From assembly GCA_001792895.1 (NCBI GenBank), contig MARA01000023.1:372001-436000 (forward strand): a DNA stretch of 64,000 nt. Direction: 5' to 3'. The notes below the pieces were generated by a model. The model worked only from the letters and a program-made list of their open reading frames with translations. It was not told the DNA's origin and made no database searches. The DNA comes from Lentinus brumalis. Its lineage: Eukaryota > Basidiomycota > Agaricomycetes > Polyporales > Polyporaceae. Every line of letters starts with the position of its first letter. Positions within the stretch are counted from its first letter, which is position 1. The position numbers and the translations under genes are program-made. Shown in pieces: positions 10,885-22,638 of this stretch.

Positions 10885-13047
10885 TCACGCACCCATCCTC
10901 GCAGGCCCACCCACTACCCCCGACGCAAACGCCCCGCGCGGGGCGAACGGCGTCGACCCAGGATTCAGCTCCGACTTCGCCGCCACCGCCGCCGCCTGCG
11001 TTGCCGCCTGCAGCACTGGCGGGGCCTGCGACTGGGACTGCGACGGGGCCCGGCTGCGGCTGCGCACTGGCTCGAACGGCGGCGCGCGACTCGACAGCAT
11101 CATTGCTGCGGGGGTCGTGGCGCCCGACGTGGAGGACGAGCCGGACGCGGACGAGCCTTGGGGACGGAAGCCCGGTGCCCGTGCATGATTGTGATTGTGG
11201 GCAGTGTGACTCGGGTGGTGGCTGTGGTTGGGGTGCGCCTTGTGCGGGCCATGGGGGAGTCCGTGCTGCTGGATGTGGACGAACCCAGGGACAGTGTGAT
11301 TTGCGCTGTTGGCGGGGAAGGTGCCTCGAACGGCTGAGCCTGGCGGCCTGTGTACTGGGTCCTGGTGCGCCAGTGCCCCTGGTCCTGGTCCCGGTCCGGG
11401 ACGAGGAGGGGGAAATGAAGGCCGAGGATGGTGGGGATGGTGCTGCATATGTGGATGTGAGTGCCGTTTCCGCGAATGTACATGCTGGTGCGGATGAAAA
11501 TTCGGCGGGTGTGGGTTAGCGTTGGAATTATGCTGCGGTTGAGACGCCAAATGCGGGGGGCGGTCGCCCTCTGGTGAGCTGCCATCCTTCGACCTATCCC
11601 TGCGTCGGGGCCTGTCCTCAGATTCGGCGGCAGCGGCGTCGCCCTCGTACCCGTACGGGTCCTTCTCGATGCGCTCGCGCTCCTCCTCGAGCTTACGTAG
11701 CCGTTCTTCGAGCTCCGCGAGCACCCCGCCCTCGCCCTCCAGCTTCTCGCGCTTGCCGTTCAGCTTCTCCAGTCTGTTCACCAGGCCCACGAGCTCGGCC
11801 TGCATGGCCTCTTGCCTCGCCTTCTCCCGCTGCTCCGCCTCTATCCTCCGCGCCTTCACCTTCGCGGCATCGTCCTTGACCTTCTTCCACTCCTTCTCGA
11901 CCTCCACTTTGCGCTCCTGTAGTGTCGGAAGCGCCGCCTCGATATCCTTCACGAGCGCCTCGATATCTCGTGCAGCAGCCAAGGTCTGCTTGACCGCCTC
12001 TTGCAGGGCGAGCACTTTCTTCCGTGCACGGCCCTCGCCCGCGTTATGTCGATCCGATGCCCGTTTCAGCGTGTCGATCTCAGAACGGAGGGCCGCGTCA
12101 GCTTTCTGAGACTCGCGCCGCGCGGACTTGAGCGTAGATGTGAGAGAGGTGTGTTCGGCGTTCAGAATGTTGAGGGTGTGCGTGAGCTGCACGCGGCGGT
12201 CTTCAAGGCTGAGTGTTGGCGGAGGATGGCCGTTAGGTGAAGCACCGTTGGCGTGCGGCGGTGATGAAGAGAGCGCCACGGACGATGATTCGGGCGAGCT
12301 TGCTGGGGTCTGGTCGGAAAGCGGTTCGGGGAGCGCGGAATCTGACCGTAATTCCGTGTCTATGGTAGCGTCGTCAGTATCATGCAGCGCCCTCAGCATG
12401 CCTGTGGTTGTTCTGACAGAGATTCTAGGGAGGATGCCGCGATCCCTCTTCGCCATCGCAGGGTGCATTGCCAGGCAGGGGAGCCAGGGACAATCCATAC
12501 TCCATTGCTGAGAATGAAGAACGTACCTCCCCTGCGCACTTCCGTAACTTGTTGGAAGTAGGGATACAAGCCATGCCACCACTTCCTGAGCTGGACAATG
12601 AGACATACCTGTAGTGATCTGACTCCGCACACTCGATTCGCCCGGGAGGATCCCTAGCTCAACGTCGTACTGTCTTGAGGGCATGAGACCGTACAAGATG
12701 ATGATGGCCTCGTCCAGCATGTCGTCCATCCTGAGAATGACCCTCTGCCAGGGCGTCCCGTTGACCTTCACGGAGAGCCCCTTTGTGAGGATGTCCGAGA
12801 CGACCTGGCTCTGGCTGGTGTCGGCGGTACTGGCGCTGTCGCGGCTCTGATCATCGTCGTCGGAAGAGGAGAGGCCTAGGGAGGCGAGTTCGGGGTTGGC
12901 AGAGTCGTGTGCGGAGTAGGGCGAGGCGAGGATGAAGGTGACGGAGACGGATGTGATTTCGCGGACAGAGAGGGAGAGCGTAGGATGCCACGGACGGACA
13001 GAGTGCCATTCTGCGAACTGGTCGTCCATTTTGGTGCGCTGATACAT
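10885..13047 (-). CDS. Coiled-coil protein of unknown function
   Basis: One open frame of about 720 codons, starting at 13047 or at a second ATG at 13029 (MDDQFAEWHS). Residues 1-150 look like a beta-sandwich module resembling fibronectin type III (QRVILRMDDMLDEAIIILYG). A serine-rich linker follows, then a long heptad-rich coiled coil (about residues 290-450, with runs such as LEELEERLRKLEEERERIE in style), and finally a histidine/proline/serine-rich disordered tail. The stretch near 12410-12610 reads poorly as protein and contains several GT...AG pairs, so one or two introns probably interrupt it there and the mature protein is likely shorter. I recognise no function. The gene is divergent from the DJ-1 gene across about 390 bp. 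Confidence 0.7.
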   Translation of the reverse strand: MYQRTKMDDQFAEWHSVRPWHPTLSLSVREITSVSVTFILASPYSAHDSANPELASLGLSSSDDDDQSRDSASTADTSQSQVVSDILTKGLSVKVNGTPWQRVILRMDDMLDEAIIILYGLMPSRQYDVELGILPGESSVRSQITTGMSHCPAQEVVAWLVSLLPTSYGSAQGRYVLHSQQWSMDCPWLPCLAMHPAMAKRDRGILPRISVRTTTGMLRALHDTDDATIDTELRSDSALPEPLSDQTPASSPESSSVALSSSPPHANGASPNGHPPPTLSLEDRRVQLTHTLNILNAEHTSLTSTLKSARRESQKADAALRSEIDTLKRASDRHNAGEGRARKKVLALQEAVKQTLAAARDIEALVKDIEAALPTLQERKVEVEKEWKKVKDDAAKVKARRIEAEQREKARQEAMQAELVGLVNRLEKLNGKREKLEGEGGVLAELEERLRKLEEERERIEKDPYGYEGDAAAAESEDRPRRRDRSKDGSSPEGDRPPHLASQPQHNSNANPHPPNFHPHQHVHSRKRHSHPHMQHHPHHPRPSFPPPRPGPGPGPGALAHQDPVHRPPGSAVRGTFPANSANHTVPGFVHIQQHGLPHGPHKAHPNHSHHPSHTAHNHNHARAPGFRPQGSSASGSSSTSGATTPAAMMLSSRAPPFEPVRSRSRAPSQSQSQAPPVLQAATQAAAVAAKSELNPGSTPFAPRGAFASGVVGGPARMGA

Positions 13048-13435
13048 GCTCTCACACCCGGCTTATACTATCTGTCTGTGCGGTAAGTTTAGCACGCGTC
13101 CTGCCACAGCCTGCCGCTGCCGCGCCCATGCTCACCTTGTCCGCAATCCTACACGTTGGCGAGAAACAGCGGGCGTCGTTGGGCATGCGTGGAGGCTGAG
13201 ATGGACGTCGTGGTCGAAGGTGCGCTGCTTCGCCACAGTCGCGGACTCGCGGTGAGCAGCACGCATGCGAGCGCCGATCTCATCGCCCGAATTTTGCCCA
13301 TACCTTAATAGGCAATGTCGCGTACCAACTGTCTTGACGTCATCCTCTGCTGTTGTGCTTTCATACTGACTCTCATTGCACCTGATCGCACGCACGCGTT
13401 GACTGCCACACGCATACAGATCAACATATCCGAGA
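13048..13435. other. Divergent promoter region
   Basis: A 388-bp gap between the starts of the coiled-coil gene and the DJ-1 gene. It presumably holds both promoters. No specific site recognised. Confidence 0.45.
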
Positions 13436-14404
13436 ATGCCTTCAGCTTTGATCTTGATTGCTGACGGGACTGAGGAGATGGAATTGTGCGCCGCTCCCGA
13501 AGCCCCGAGGACTTGCACTGAAAGTCTTTGTCACATCTAGCACCATCACCTACGACACTCTCGTCAGAGCAGGTGTCTCATGCACGTCTGCCTTCGTTTC
13601 GAGCGAAGAGAGGGACGGAAACCAGCAGAATCCGCCTTTCGCGCACGGTTCGCGCGGGATAAACATCCTCCCCGATACATACTTTTCTCCCCAGGCGGCG
13701 ACTCCGGTACGTGGTCATAACCATGAAATCCCTGATGACCAGCATAATTGAGGATAAACTCATAGGACAAGTACGATTTGCTGGTCATCCCTGGCGGAGC
13801 CAAGGGTGCCGAGACGATCTCCGGGAGCTCCCCTGTTCAGCACCTCGTCCGGCGGTACCTCGAGGACGGCAAGTTCGTCGGCATGATCTGCGCCGGTGCG
13901 TATTCGAGAAGAACGCGTGAAGCCCAATTCTCATTGATTGGGCTTCCAGGCAGTCTTGCAGCCTTGACGTCGAAGTTGCCGAAGCAGCCGTTGACCTCTC
14001 ATCCCAGTGTACGCGATCAGCTCAAAGATGGTAAGCTCACGGCTCTGTGCTGGCGGTGTGCACTTACTCTATAGATTATTGATTTGTGGATCCACTGTAG
14101 CCTTTGAGTACTCTGAAGAACCCGTCGTGGTTTCAGGCAAGCTGGTAACGAGGTCAGTCCCGCAATAACTCTGCCTCTCGCAGCGCAGTCTTCTCAACTC
14201 TGATGGAACTCGGGATTGCACTGTCAACGTAGCCGCGGCCCTGGTATGTCCTAAACATATGCCCTTCAGTCTGGGTGCTAACTAGACATCGTTTCAGGTA
14301 CTGCCTTCCCCTTCGCACTGACGCTTGTCGAGCTCCTCTGCGGCAAGGAGAAGCGTGCGGAAGTCGCGGGGCCCATGGTCTTTCCGAAGGGGACGTTTGC
14401 GTGA
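13436..14404 (+). CDS. DJ-1/PARK7 family protein
   Basis: Seven exons (13436-13485, 13541-13706, 13766-13895, 13950-14030, 14101-14152, 14233-14243, 14298-14404) join to 198 residues, close to the 189 of human DJ-1. Family hallmarks are the N-terminal MPSALILIADGTEEMEF, which includes the conserved glutamate, the VIPGGAKGAE loop, and the nucleophile elbow GMICAGS with the redox-active cysteine. The C-terminus PFALTLVELLCGKEKRAEV is the extra DJ-1 helix. Roles reported for the family are oxidative-stress protection and glyoxal/methylglyoxal detoxification; which applies here is unknown. Exon 6 is only 11 nt. Confidence 0.9.
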
Positions 14405-15037
14405 GAACCAGGTTGCAACTCAGCCGGAGATTCGGGAAGCGCAAGAAGGAAGAAGGGATCGCTGGCAATGTAGGATAATGTTCAAGTCTGAAGAAATACG
14501 ACGACATGTGGATGGCCTTGCGCGTCATCGAGCTAGCTGCACCAGCCCGCCGGTACTTAGTATTGCTGCTGCACCACCTAAGCGTGGGTAGTGTGCCTGC
14601 ACACTAACAACTTGGATCCCCAGTCACGCGTTCACTAACTCCAACTGGTTGCGTGAACCGTATGTACAGTAGTGCAGCGGATTGGGTCCAGACTAGGAGG
14701 TGAGCTCATTCCACACTGAAAGTGACCGACCGCCTGGCATCCACGAGGGCGCCGTGCTGCCCCGCATCGAATATTCCTGCGTCATCCAACACATTCTCAC
14801 TCACAAACCACCCCCTTGAACCTCTATGAACTTGCGATGATCATCGTCCATGCAAGCGTCGATCGTGGCTGTCCCCGATCTCAGATGCGCCGCACGGCCT
14901 CTCATTTAGTTGCCGGATCACGACACACAACTGCAGGTTCGCGGGAGCGTCGTAGTCTCTGCCATTAATGGATGCGTGTGTGGAGGACTGTCGATTATCG
15001 CTATTACTACACTACTGGGTAGATGTTCCAACTCAGC
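14405..15037. other. Intergenic, convergent 3' ends
   Basis: Gap of 633 bp between the DJ-1 stop and the IleRS stop. It should hold two 3' UTRs. I find no extra gene in it. Confidence 0.45.
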
Positions 15038-18000
15038 TCAGGCGTGGACGACGTCCGTGCAGCGCTTGCACAGCTCGTCGCTGGCTGGCCGCGTGTACGT
15101 CCAGCACCGGGGGCACTTCTCCAGCGCCGCAGGGCGGACGGCGACCTCTATCTCCGTGCCTGTACAACAGTCAGCCAGGCGTAAGCGGACATCCAGGCGT
15201 AAGCGGACATGAAGAGAAAGCCGCCTCGTACCGTCTATCTCGAGGGTGTCCTTGTACTGCCAGGCGGGCGCCGTCTCATTGACGCTGCGGTCGCACAGGC
15301 TGACACCAGACACGCCGAACAACGACTTGAGGGTGTCCTCTGGAGGAAAGAATGGACGGACGAGAAGAGGACGACTGAGCGCACGGAGAAGGAAGGAGCG
15401 AGGAGCGAGACGTACCTTCGCGCCCGAGCAGGTCGATGACGTCCGACGTAGACGCGGACGAGATGTTCATGGCGACGTCCGCGGAGAGCGAGCTCTTCAC
15501 GACGCCGTCTTTGCGCGCGGTCTCGAGGAGCGAGTTCACTTTGGAACGGATGCGGAAGAGCTTGTCCATGTCCTCCTCAGCTTGCGGATCCACAAAGTCG
15601 TCGGGCTGTGAACCGAGAGTCAGCGGGGTGATTCAAACGTCAAATTGCATCAGGTGGACGCACCAGAGGTGTCCAAGGGGTGGTGAAGACAGAGGACGAC
15701 TCGGGGCCATGCAGGGTAGCGTGTATCTCTTCCGCGAGGTGCGGCAGGACAGGTGCGAGTACCCGCGTCATGGTCGTCAGCACCTGGTCGAGCACGGTCA
15801 AGACGCGGCGCCGCTCGATCCCGTCTACGCGATCCGCATACAAGCAGTCCTTGTTGATGTCGAAGTAGAACGAGGAGAGCGTGATGTTCGCAAAATACGA
15901 CAGCTCGTTGATGACTACACAAATATAACAACATCAGCCTCCCTCGCACATCAGAAACAGGAAACCACGCACCCTGAGGATAATTGTACCCCTCATAGCC
16001 CGCCCTGGTCACCTTGTCCAGCCTATGCAGGCGATGCAACACATAACGGTCCGCGAGCCCAAGCTCTTCCCGAGCAACCTTGTTCTCGAAAGGCTTGTCG
16101 CCCAAGCTGCCAAGGATGAACCGCGACGAGTTCCGGATCTTGCGCATCGTCTCCGCGCACTGCTGCAGCACCGTCGAGCCAATCGTCATGTCCTTCCCGA
16201 ACTCGACCGTCGCGACCCACAGCCTGAGCACATCGGCACCATACGCCTTCTCCTTCTTGCCCTTGCCCCCGTGGATGACAGTCATCGGGGAGACGATGTT
16301 CCCGAGCGACTTGCTCATCTTCTTGCCCGACTCGTCGAGCACCATCCCGTGCGTGATGAGCGTCGAGTACGGTGCGACGCGCCTCCGCTCGTCCGTCGTC
16401 GCGCTCCCGAGCGCCGTGAGGAGCAGGCTCTGGAACCACCCGCGGTGCTGATCCGTGCCCTCGAGACACACGTCGGAACCAAAGGTGCGCCTGACGTCCT
16501 TGCCGTCCTGCGAAGCACCCCCAAGAGTGGCGTACAGGTCGTCCAGCTGGCTCCATGCGGTGCCACTGTCGAACCAGACGTCCATGGTGTCGGTGCCTTT
16601 CTGCCAGACCTCCGAGAGTTCGGCGTCGCTCAGGCCGTCCCGCCGCGAGGGTGGGATGAAGGCGGAGACGGGGCCCTCCCACCAGTAACGTGGTCCGTGC
16701 TCGCGCAGGACAGAGAGGATATGTTCGAGCGAGTCGGAGTCGAGGACGGCCGTGTTCGAGGGGACGTGGTAGAGCGCGGGGATGGGGACGCCCCAGACGC
16801 GTTGGCGGGAGATGCACCACTCCGAACGGGAGCGAACGAAGGACTCGAGACGGTTGCGCGCTGACAGCAACGGTGAGCAATACTGTAAGCTGGTAAATGA
16901 GATCGGTACTGCTCACAGATTGCGGGAACGAACTGAACATCCTGCAGGGCAGCGATGGCGTCGTCCTTGATGTTGTCCAAGTTCGCGAACCACTGTGAGG
17001 TAGCACTGCACGATGTCAGAAGGGCCATTATTCATCAATTCATCTCACTCACAGTGTGATCACAGGCTTGTCCGTCTTCCAGTCATAGGGGTATCTGTGC
17101 TTGAACCGCTGCACCTTCTTCAACGCGCCGACCTTCGTAAGCAGTCCAACGATAGCCCGACCACCCTCGCTCAGTATGTCCTTCGCGACAAGCTCAGAAG
17201 CAGCCTCCGTCCCGACCACGTCCGCGACGTCCTCCGTGAACTGACCAAGGCCGTTGACATGGCACACAATCTCGGATCCCTGAGACAATGTCGGCGTAGC
17301 ATCCGCTAGCGTCTTCGTGGGAGAGGACGAGATAAGACCGAGAGCCTGCATGACCGCGAAATCCTCTGCACCATGCGCAGGAGCGCAGTGTACGAGACCT
17401 GTGCCGGAATCGCTTGTGACGTGTGACGAGGCGATGATGGGCAGAGAGGAGAGCGCGGAGGGAGACTCGTGCAGCGGAGCGAATATCGGACGATAGCTTG
17501 CGCCGACAAGGTCAGAACCTACACACAAGATCAGCGTCCGCAGGCTGGTAGCGGAGGCTGGCTCACCTTCGATCTCGCCGAGTACAACGGGCGAGGACGG
17601 GAACAGACCGGGCACCTGCCGGAGAGCTTCATCGCGGTCTACCGCATACATGAGGATAGACTCGCGGTCACTCTCGTCCTTCACCGAGACGACGCGATAC
17701 CGCATCTCGGGGTTCACCGCGATGGCCTGCACAGGCGACGATGGTCAGCATCGAGCCAACGAAAGGACGCACATACCACTCACCATATTAGCAGTCAAAG
17801 TCCAGGGAGTCGTAGTCCAGACGAGCATGCCGACGTTGTCCTTCCCAGTAAGCAGTGACCGGAGCGACTCTGACGTGCCTTCGCTAGAGGGGTCGAGCTG
17901 GAAGGTGACATAGACCGAATGAGATACATGTGCCTCGTTATAGACCAGTTCCGCCTCCGCAAGCGCAGAGCGAGAGGACGGCGAGTAGTGCACGGGACGG

Positions 18001-19238
18001 TGTTGCCGGTAGATCAAACCCTTCTCGACCATGGCCTTGAATATCTCCAGTTGCCGCAATTCGTAGTCCGGATCTGCGAGGACACCGTTCAGAACGAACT
18101 GGGAAGCGCGCTCCTGCACGTACCTAATGTGCGATAGGTCGTCTCCGGGCTCCAGTCTGCCATTACGCCGAGCTCCCGGAACTGTGCCATCTGAGAAGCG
18201 ACCTCCTTGTGCGCGTACTTCTCGGCCTCCGCGCGGACTTGTGACGGTGTGAGTTCGTTCACCTCCACCTGCAAGAGTGATGCTGAGAGGAGCCGCATGA
18301 GTGAGCCAGTTAGGACGCACCCCGAGCTGCTTGAGAACCTTGTTCTCAATAGGAAGCCCATGGCAATCCCATCCCGGGTGATAACTTGCCGCCCTCCCTC
18401 AGCTACGAGATCATCTTGAGAGGCCTTGACAACACTCACTACACTCGATGTCCTTGTGAGACCCGGTACCGGTTGATGATATCCTTGAGGATCTTGTTCA
18501 AGGCATGACCTGGCAGCAACGTAGTCAGCACCTGCGAAGACGTCTGCGAAGACTCAAAGTCTAGCCATTCACGTCGCATGGGCTCCCGCGATCTCCGTCG
18601 GGCGAGGGGAGGACGTAGGTGTTGGAGAGGACATGATAGATTGTATTAGGCACGCTGGTAGGTACAAGTACAGATTCCCTACAGGAAGCTTCACGGACAA
18701 TCTGTACACGTACCCCCATAGGTCCCTAGACTTGGCGCGTTGCCAGCCTACCGAGCCGTCAATGCCAGCTGCGCTCGCATTAGCTCGGTACCAGCTCCCG
18801 CAGAGACAAAGAGCGCGACTTCGCTTTTCGGGATGGGATGGAGGACTGCAAGTACGAAACGTCGCCATGGCAGCATAGACTCACCCATGTGGAGGTCTCC
18901 GTTCGCATACGGAGGACCGTCAAGGAAGACAAACAGGGGCCTTTGGCATTCTCCCACTACGCTGGTGCTCAGTCACTGACTGCTGGACATTGTGTGCGCA
19001 TGCGGACCTGCCATCGGTACAGAGCCTCCGTTGTCTTTTCGCGTACTTTGGGATCCGCCGAGGGTTCATTGTAGAGCGGGAAGCTGGTCTTCGGTAGATG
19101 GAGCGTGTCTCCCCAGCGTTGAGGTGGCTGCTGGTCGTGGGCCGTCGACCGCGGCGACGAGGAAGAGAGCCATCTACGAGAGCATCGTAAAGCAGAGGAC
19201 AGTCGCGAGCTCGCCGAGAGCAGAGACCACGGCGGCAT
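15038..19238 (-). CDS. ISM1: Mitochondrial isoleucyl-tRNA synthetase
   Basis: Multi-exon gene. The start at 19238 gives MPPWSLLSASSRLSSALRCS, a serine/arginine-rich mitochondrial presequence. Class I signatures follow in order: the HIGH-type motif PPYANGDLHMGHALNK, interrupted by an intron after GDLHMG; WDCHGLPIENK; the CP1 editing domain with VWTTTPWTLTANM; SEWCISRQRVWGVPIPALYH; DVWFDSGTAWSQL; EGTDQHRGWFQS; and the KMSKS loop GKKMSKSLGNIVSP. An anticodon-binding helical domain comes next. The C-terminus has a bacterial-style zinc knuckle, KCPRCW...CKRC, typical of organellar/bacterial IleRS and absent from the cytosolic enzyme. It charges mitochondrial tRNA-Ile. It is divergent from the cyclin gene across 232 bp. 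Confidence 0.93.
15175..15210. repeat. 18-bp perfect tandem repeat in an IleRS intron
   Basis: Two identical adjacent 18-bp units, 15175-15192 and 15193-15210. They lie inside a short intron near the 3' end of the IleRS gene. The intron has no stop in frame, so its removal is inferred from family alignment rather than forced. Confidence 0.8.
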
Positions 19239-19470
19239 GGACGAGCGAGACAAAGCAGGAGTTGGCAGACTTTGCGCGGAAAGGCGGGGACTCGGGGGCG
19301 GGGGGCGCGTGTCACGTGCCTGACGCGCTGGGCTGGGCGTGTTATTTTGTTGTGTTTGTGGCTGGTGTTGAACAAAACGAGCGTGTCGCAGGCGCCTGTG
19401 TGGGTCCTCATCCAACCGTGTCCTCCTCCATCCTGTACGTCGACCTCTCCGCGACCTCTGCTGCCTCTTC

Positions 19471-21533
19471 ATGTCTTCAGCCATCCCCGTAAGTGCTCTT
19501 GCTGCCTGTGCCACCGTCTCCGCTGAGCTCAACGTCGCCCGTCGCAGACACGGCGTGTGACACGGGCCTCAGGTCGCACCATCGTCCTCAGAGACAAGGA
19601 GAACACAACAGCACGTCAGGGACGTACAGCAGCCACCCGCGCGAAACCCCCCTCCACGCAGTCCGCGGCAGACAAGCCAGAGAATGCCAAACCGCCCGTC
19701 ACCCGCGCGACCACCTCAACCGCAGCCACCAGGGCCAAGTCTATCGGTCCAGCAGGTCCATCCAAGGCCGACCCCGCGCCGCAGGTCAAGCGCAAGCGAG
19801 AAGCCCTTGGCGAGGTCCCCAAGCCGCCTAAGAACGAGGCGAAGGTGGTTTCCGCTGGTACGGACCTCAAGGGCAAGGAGCGGGTGAAGGAGATTAAGGA
19901 GAAGTTCGAGGGCGTCGTTCTCAAGCAGACGACCACCACTACATCCCGTAGGCCCCTCCGCACCGTCGTCGATTCGACCACCACTTCCACCACCGTTACC
20001 ACAACCACGACCCGTCGCACGCGCGATGCCGGGCGCTCGCAGGCTAGGTCACTACAGCCGCTCAGAGAAGTTGACGAGGATGCCATGGCTGTTGACACCA
20101 AGCCTAAACCTGTGGCTGTTGACATCAAGCCTAAACCTGTAGCTGTTGACACTAAGCCGAAACCTGCACCCATCCCTTCACCGAAGCGCTTTGTCGCTGC
20201 TCGTGAAGCAGCACGTACCGGCATACCCGCCAGGTCGCATGTGCCTAGACGCGTCATCAAAACGTCAAAACCAGAGGTGGATGAGGAGGAGGACAGCAGG
20301 GTTACCAAGAAACGGCGCACGTCGTCAGACGCGCCTGACGTCCATGAGGCCGAGATCGAGGAGGAGGAGGAGGAGGTTATTCCCGCTGAGGAAGTAGAGG
20401 CCGATCCGAACGGCGACAACTGGGAGGACCTGGACGCAGAAGACGCCGACGATCCGCTCATGGTGAGCGAGTATGTCGTCGAGATCTTCGATTACTTGAA
20501 GCAGGTCGAGGTACGTTCTCTCCTTCTGCGTATATGCGCGATGTAACCCCGGCTCCACAGCAAACGACGATGCCTAACCCGCATTACATGGAGAACCAGA
20601 AGGACCTCGCGTGGAAGATGCGTGGCATACTCATCGACTGGCTCATCCAGGTACACTCCCGTTTCCGTCTCTTACCCGAGACGCTCTTCCTGGCTGTGAA
20701 CATCATCGACCGCTTCCTCTCGAAGCGCGTTGTTTCGCTTGCCAAGTTGCAGCTGGTTGGGATCACTTGTATGTTCATCGCTGCGAAGGTCGAGGAGATC
20801 ATCGCCCCGTCCGCCAGCAACTTCCTCTACTGCGCCGAGGAGTCCTACACCGAGTCAGAGATCCTCCAAGCGGAACGCTACGTGCTCAAAACGATTGATT
20901 GGAATCTGAGCTATCCCAACCCGATCCACTTCCTCCGGCGCATCAGCAAGGCAGACGACTACAACGTTCAAGTCCGCACGATCGGCAAATACTTGCTCGA
21001 GATTCAATGTCTTGAGTGGCGCCTCATCGCTGCGCCCCCATCGTTGCTCGCCGCGGCGTCCGCCTGGCTCGCGCGTCTCATTCTTGGGTTCCCGGATTGG
21101 GTGAGTGTTATGTTGCATTCGTCATGTCTCGGATCACTCAACCATTGTAAATCTAGACACCGAATTTGGCGCACTACTCGTCGTACCGCGAGAGCGAGAT
21201 CATTCCCACCGCCAGTCTCATGCTCAACTACATCCTCAAGCCCATCCGTCACCAGTCATTCTACAAGAAGTACGCTTCGAAGAAGTTCATGAAGGTTAGT
21301 TGTTGGCGTTCCCATCTGGATGAAACTTACTGACAGTTGCCCTGATCCAGGCGAGCGTATTCGTGCGTGACTGGGCCCTTGAGCGTTGGAACGAGGGCGC
21401 GCAGGTGTCCCTGCAGACGGAGCTCCCTGTCCTGAAGCAGCTGATCCGCGAGCAGCAGGCCCTGGAGGAGCACATGCTTGCAGCGCAAGCCCAGGAGAAC
21501 GGTGAAGATGGTGCTATGTTCGCGGCGCGGTGA
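19471..21533 (+). CDS. B-type (G2/mitotic) cyclin
   Basis: Five exons (19471-19488, 19548-20510, 20561-21100, 21157-21294, 21351-21533) give 613 residues. The first 320 residues are a disordered regulatory region with a KEN degradation box (VLRDKENTTARQ) and an RxxL match in KREALGEVPK, consistent with APC/C destruction. The cyclin box follows, with the B-type motif MRGILIDWLIQVHSRFRLLP, then SKRVVSLAKLQLVGITCMFI and AAKVEEIIAPS, and the second cyclin fold ends the protein. It would activate Cdk1 for mitotic entry, like Clb/Cdc13. Exon 1 codes for only six residues. The acidic stretch EEEEEEVIPAEEVEADP precedes the box. A 27-bp minisatellite lies in exon 2. Confidence 0.93.
20088..20168 (+). 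repeat. In-frame 27-bp minisatellite in the cyclin gene
   Basis: Three near-identical 27-bp units encode the nine-residue repeat AVDTKPKPV / AVDIKPKPV / AVDTKPKPA. Each unit is a whole number of codons, so copy number can change without a frameshift. It lies in the disordered N-terminal region. Confidence 0.9.
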
Positions 21534-22638
21534 ATGCGGCGCTCGTCATGGCCGACTCTGGACAGATATACCGCGCCCGTCCGCACCTGGATCTGGATTA
21601 TGCATGATTCCTTTCCATCTTGCCCCTGCTCTTCGTTCTCGCGTGCACGGTCGCGCGCTGTGTTGTCTAGCATGAACTTTCGTCGCCACTCGGACGCTCC
21701 CTCCTCCAAGTCACGTCAAAACTGCATGTCTGCATACCCCGCATGGTGTTTATTGTTGTCCTAATCGTCTCTCGCCCACATTGTATAATCTTCCCTCCAC
21801 CCGTCCTCCCCTCCGCCCCGTCACTGTTCCTCAGCTGTTCTTGTCACGGTCATGCTATCTGCACGTGCTGCGCTGTTGTTGACGTTGTACCCCGCCCGCA
21901 TTTTCCCATCCTTCACGCCCCCCATCCCCTACGCCCTTCCCCATTCACGTTCACGTTCACAGACTCCCGTTTTGCCCACCGACAATCGCCCGTGTTCATC
22001 TCCATATCCACATCCATGCCCCATCCCATCCCATCCCCACTTCGCACTTGTATCCGAGTCTCTCTATATCTATTCCCCTCCGACGCCCCACGCGCTAGAA
22101 GCACAGTAGTGTTCTGCGTCGGTCCGTGACTCACACTTTGGTCAGTTCCGGCACGCCCAGTTACACTACAGCCTTGGTACCACGCCGCAACGACGCAGCA
22201 GCAGCACGCGTATATGTTATACACCCGCACCCGTTACGTTAGTCGTAGTTGTCCCATGGCCCGCATGTCTTTCCGCCTGTGTGTCTCTTGCTTTGTACTT
22301 TACGACCTCTATTGCCCCACGAAGGGCTCGCACATTGGAAGCAAATTCAATTAAACTCGTTACGCCACACTTCGATCGGCGTCGCAGGATAGGTCTCCGT
22401 CGGCCTTCAAGCTTCAAGCTTCAGCGACGCTAACAGACTGGGAAGGCGTTCGTTTCAACACCTCCGAGACCCCGGCCAGTCCCACAAGCACAGCGCGGAT
22501 GAGCAATGGATCTGGACATTCACAGCAACAGCAGAGACGACCCCGTGCCCAATATACGTACATGTTCGATATATCTACTACCTACCCAAGTGCCGCCGCG
22601 TCTCCTGGCAGGCCGTTCTGCGAGCAAGAGCCGACCGT
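21534..22638. other. Intergenic, convergent 3' ends, pyrimidine-rich
   Basis: A 1.1-kb gap between the cyclin and ProRS stop codons. The part from about 21780 to 22090 is strongly C/T-rich on the plus strand with short repeated CCCATCC-like words. I see no protein-coding gene or RNA gene here. Confidence 0.45.

Noticed and set aside
12001..12511. Plus-strand frames opposite the coiled-coil gene
   Set aside because: They are antisense shadows of a heptad-rich coding region and have no family features.
16025..16864. A 279-codon plus-strand frame opposite the IleRS gene
   Set aside because: Antisense of the IleRS catalytic core, which carries KMSKS and other class I motifs on the minus strand.
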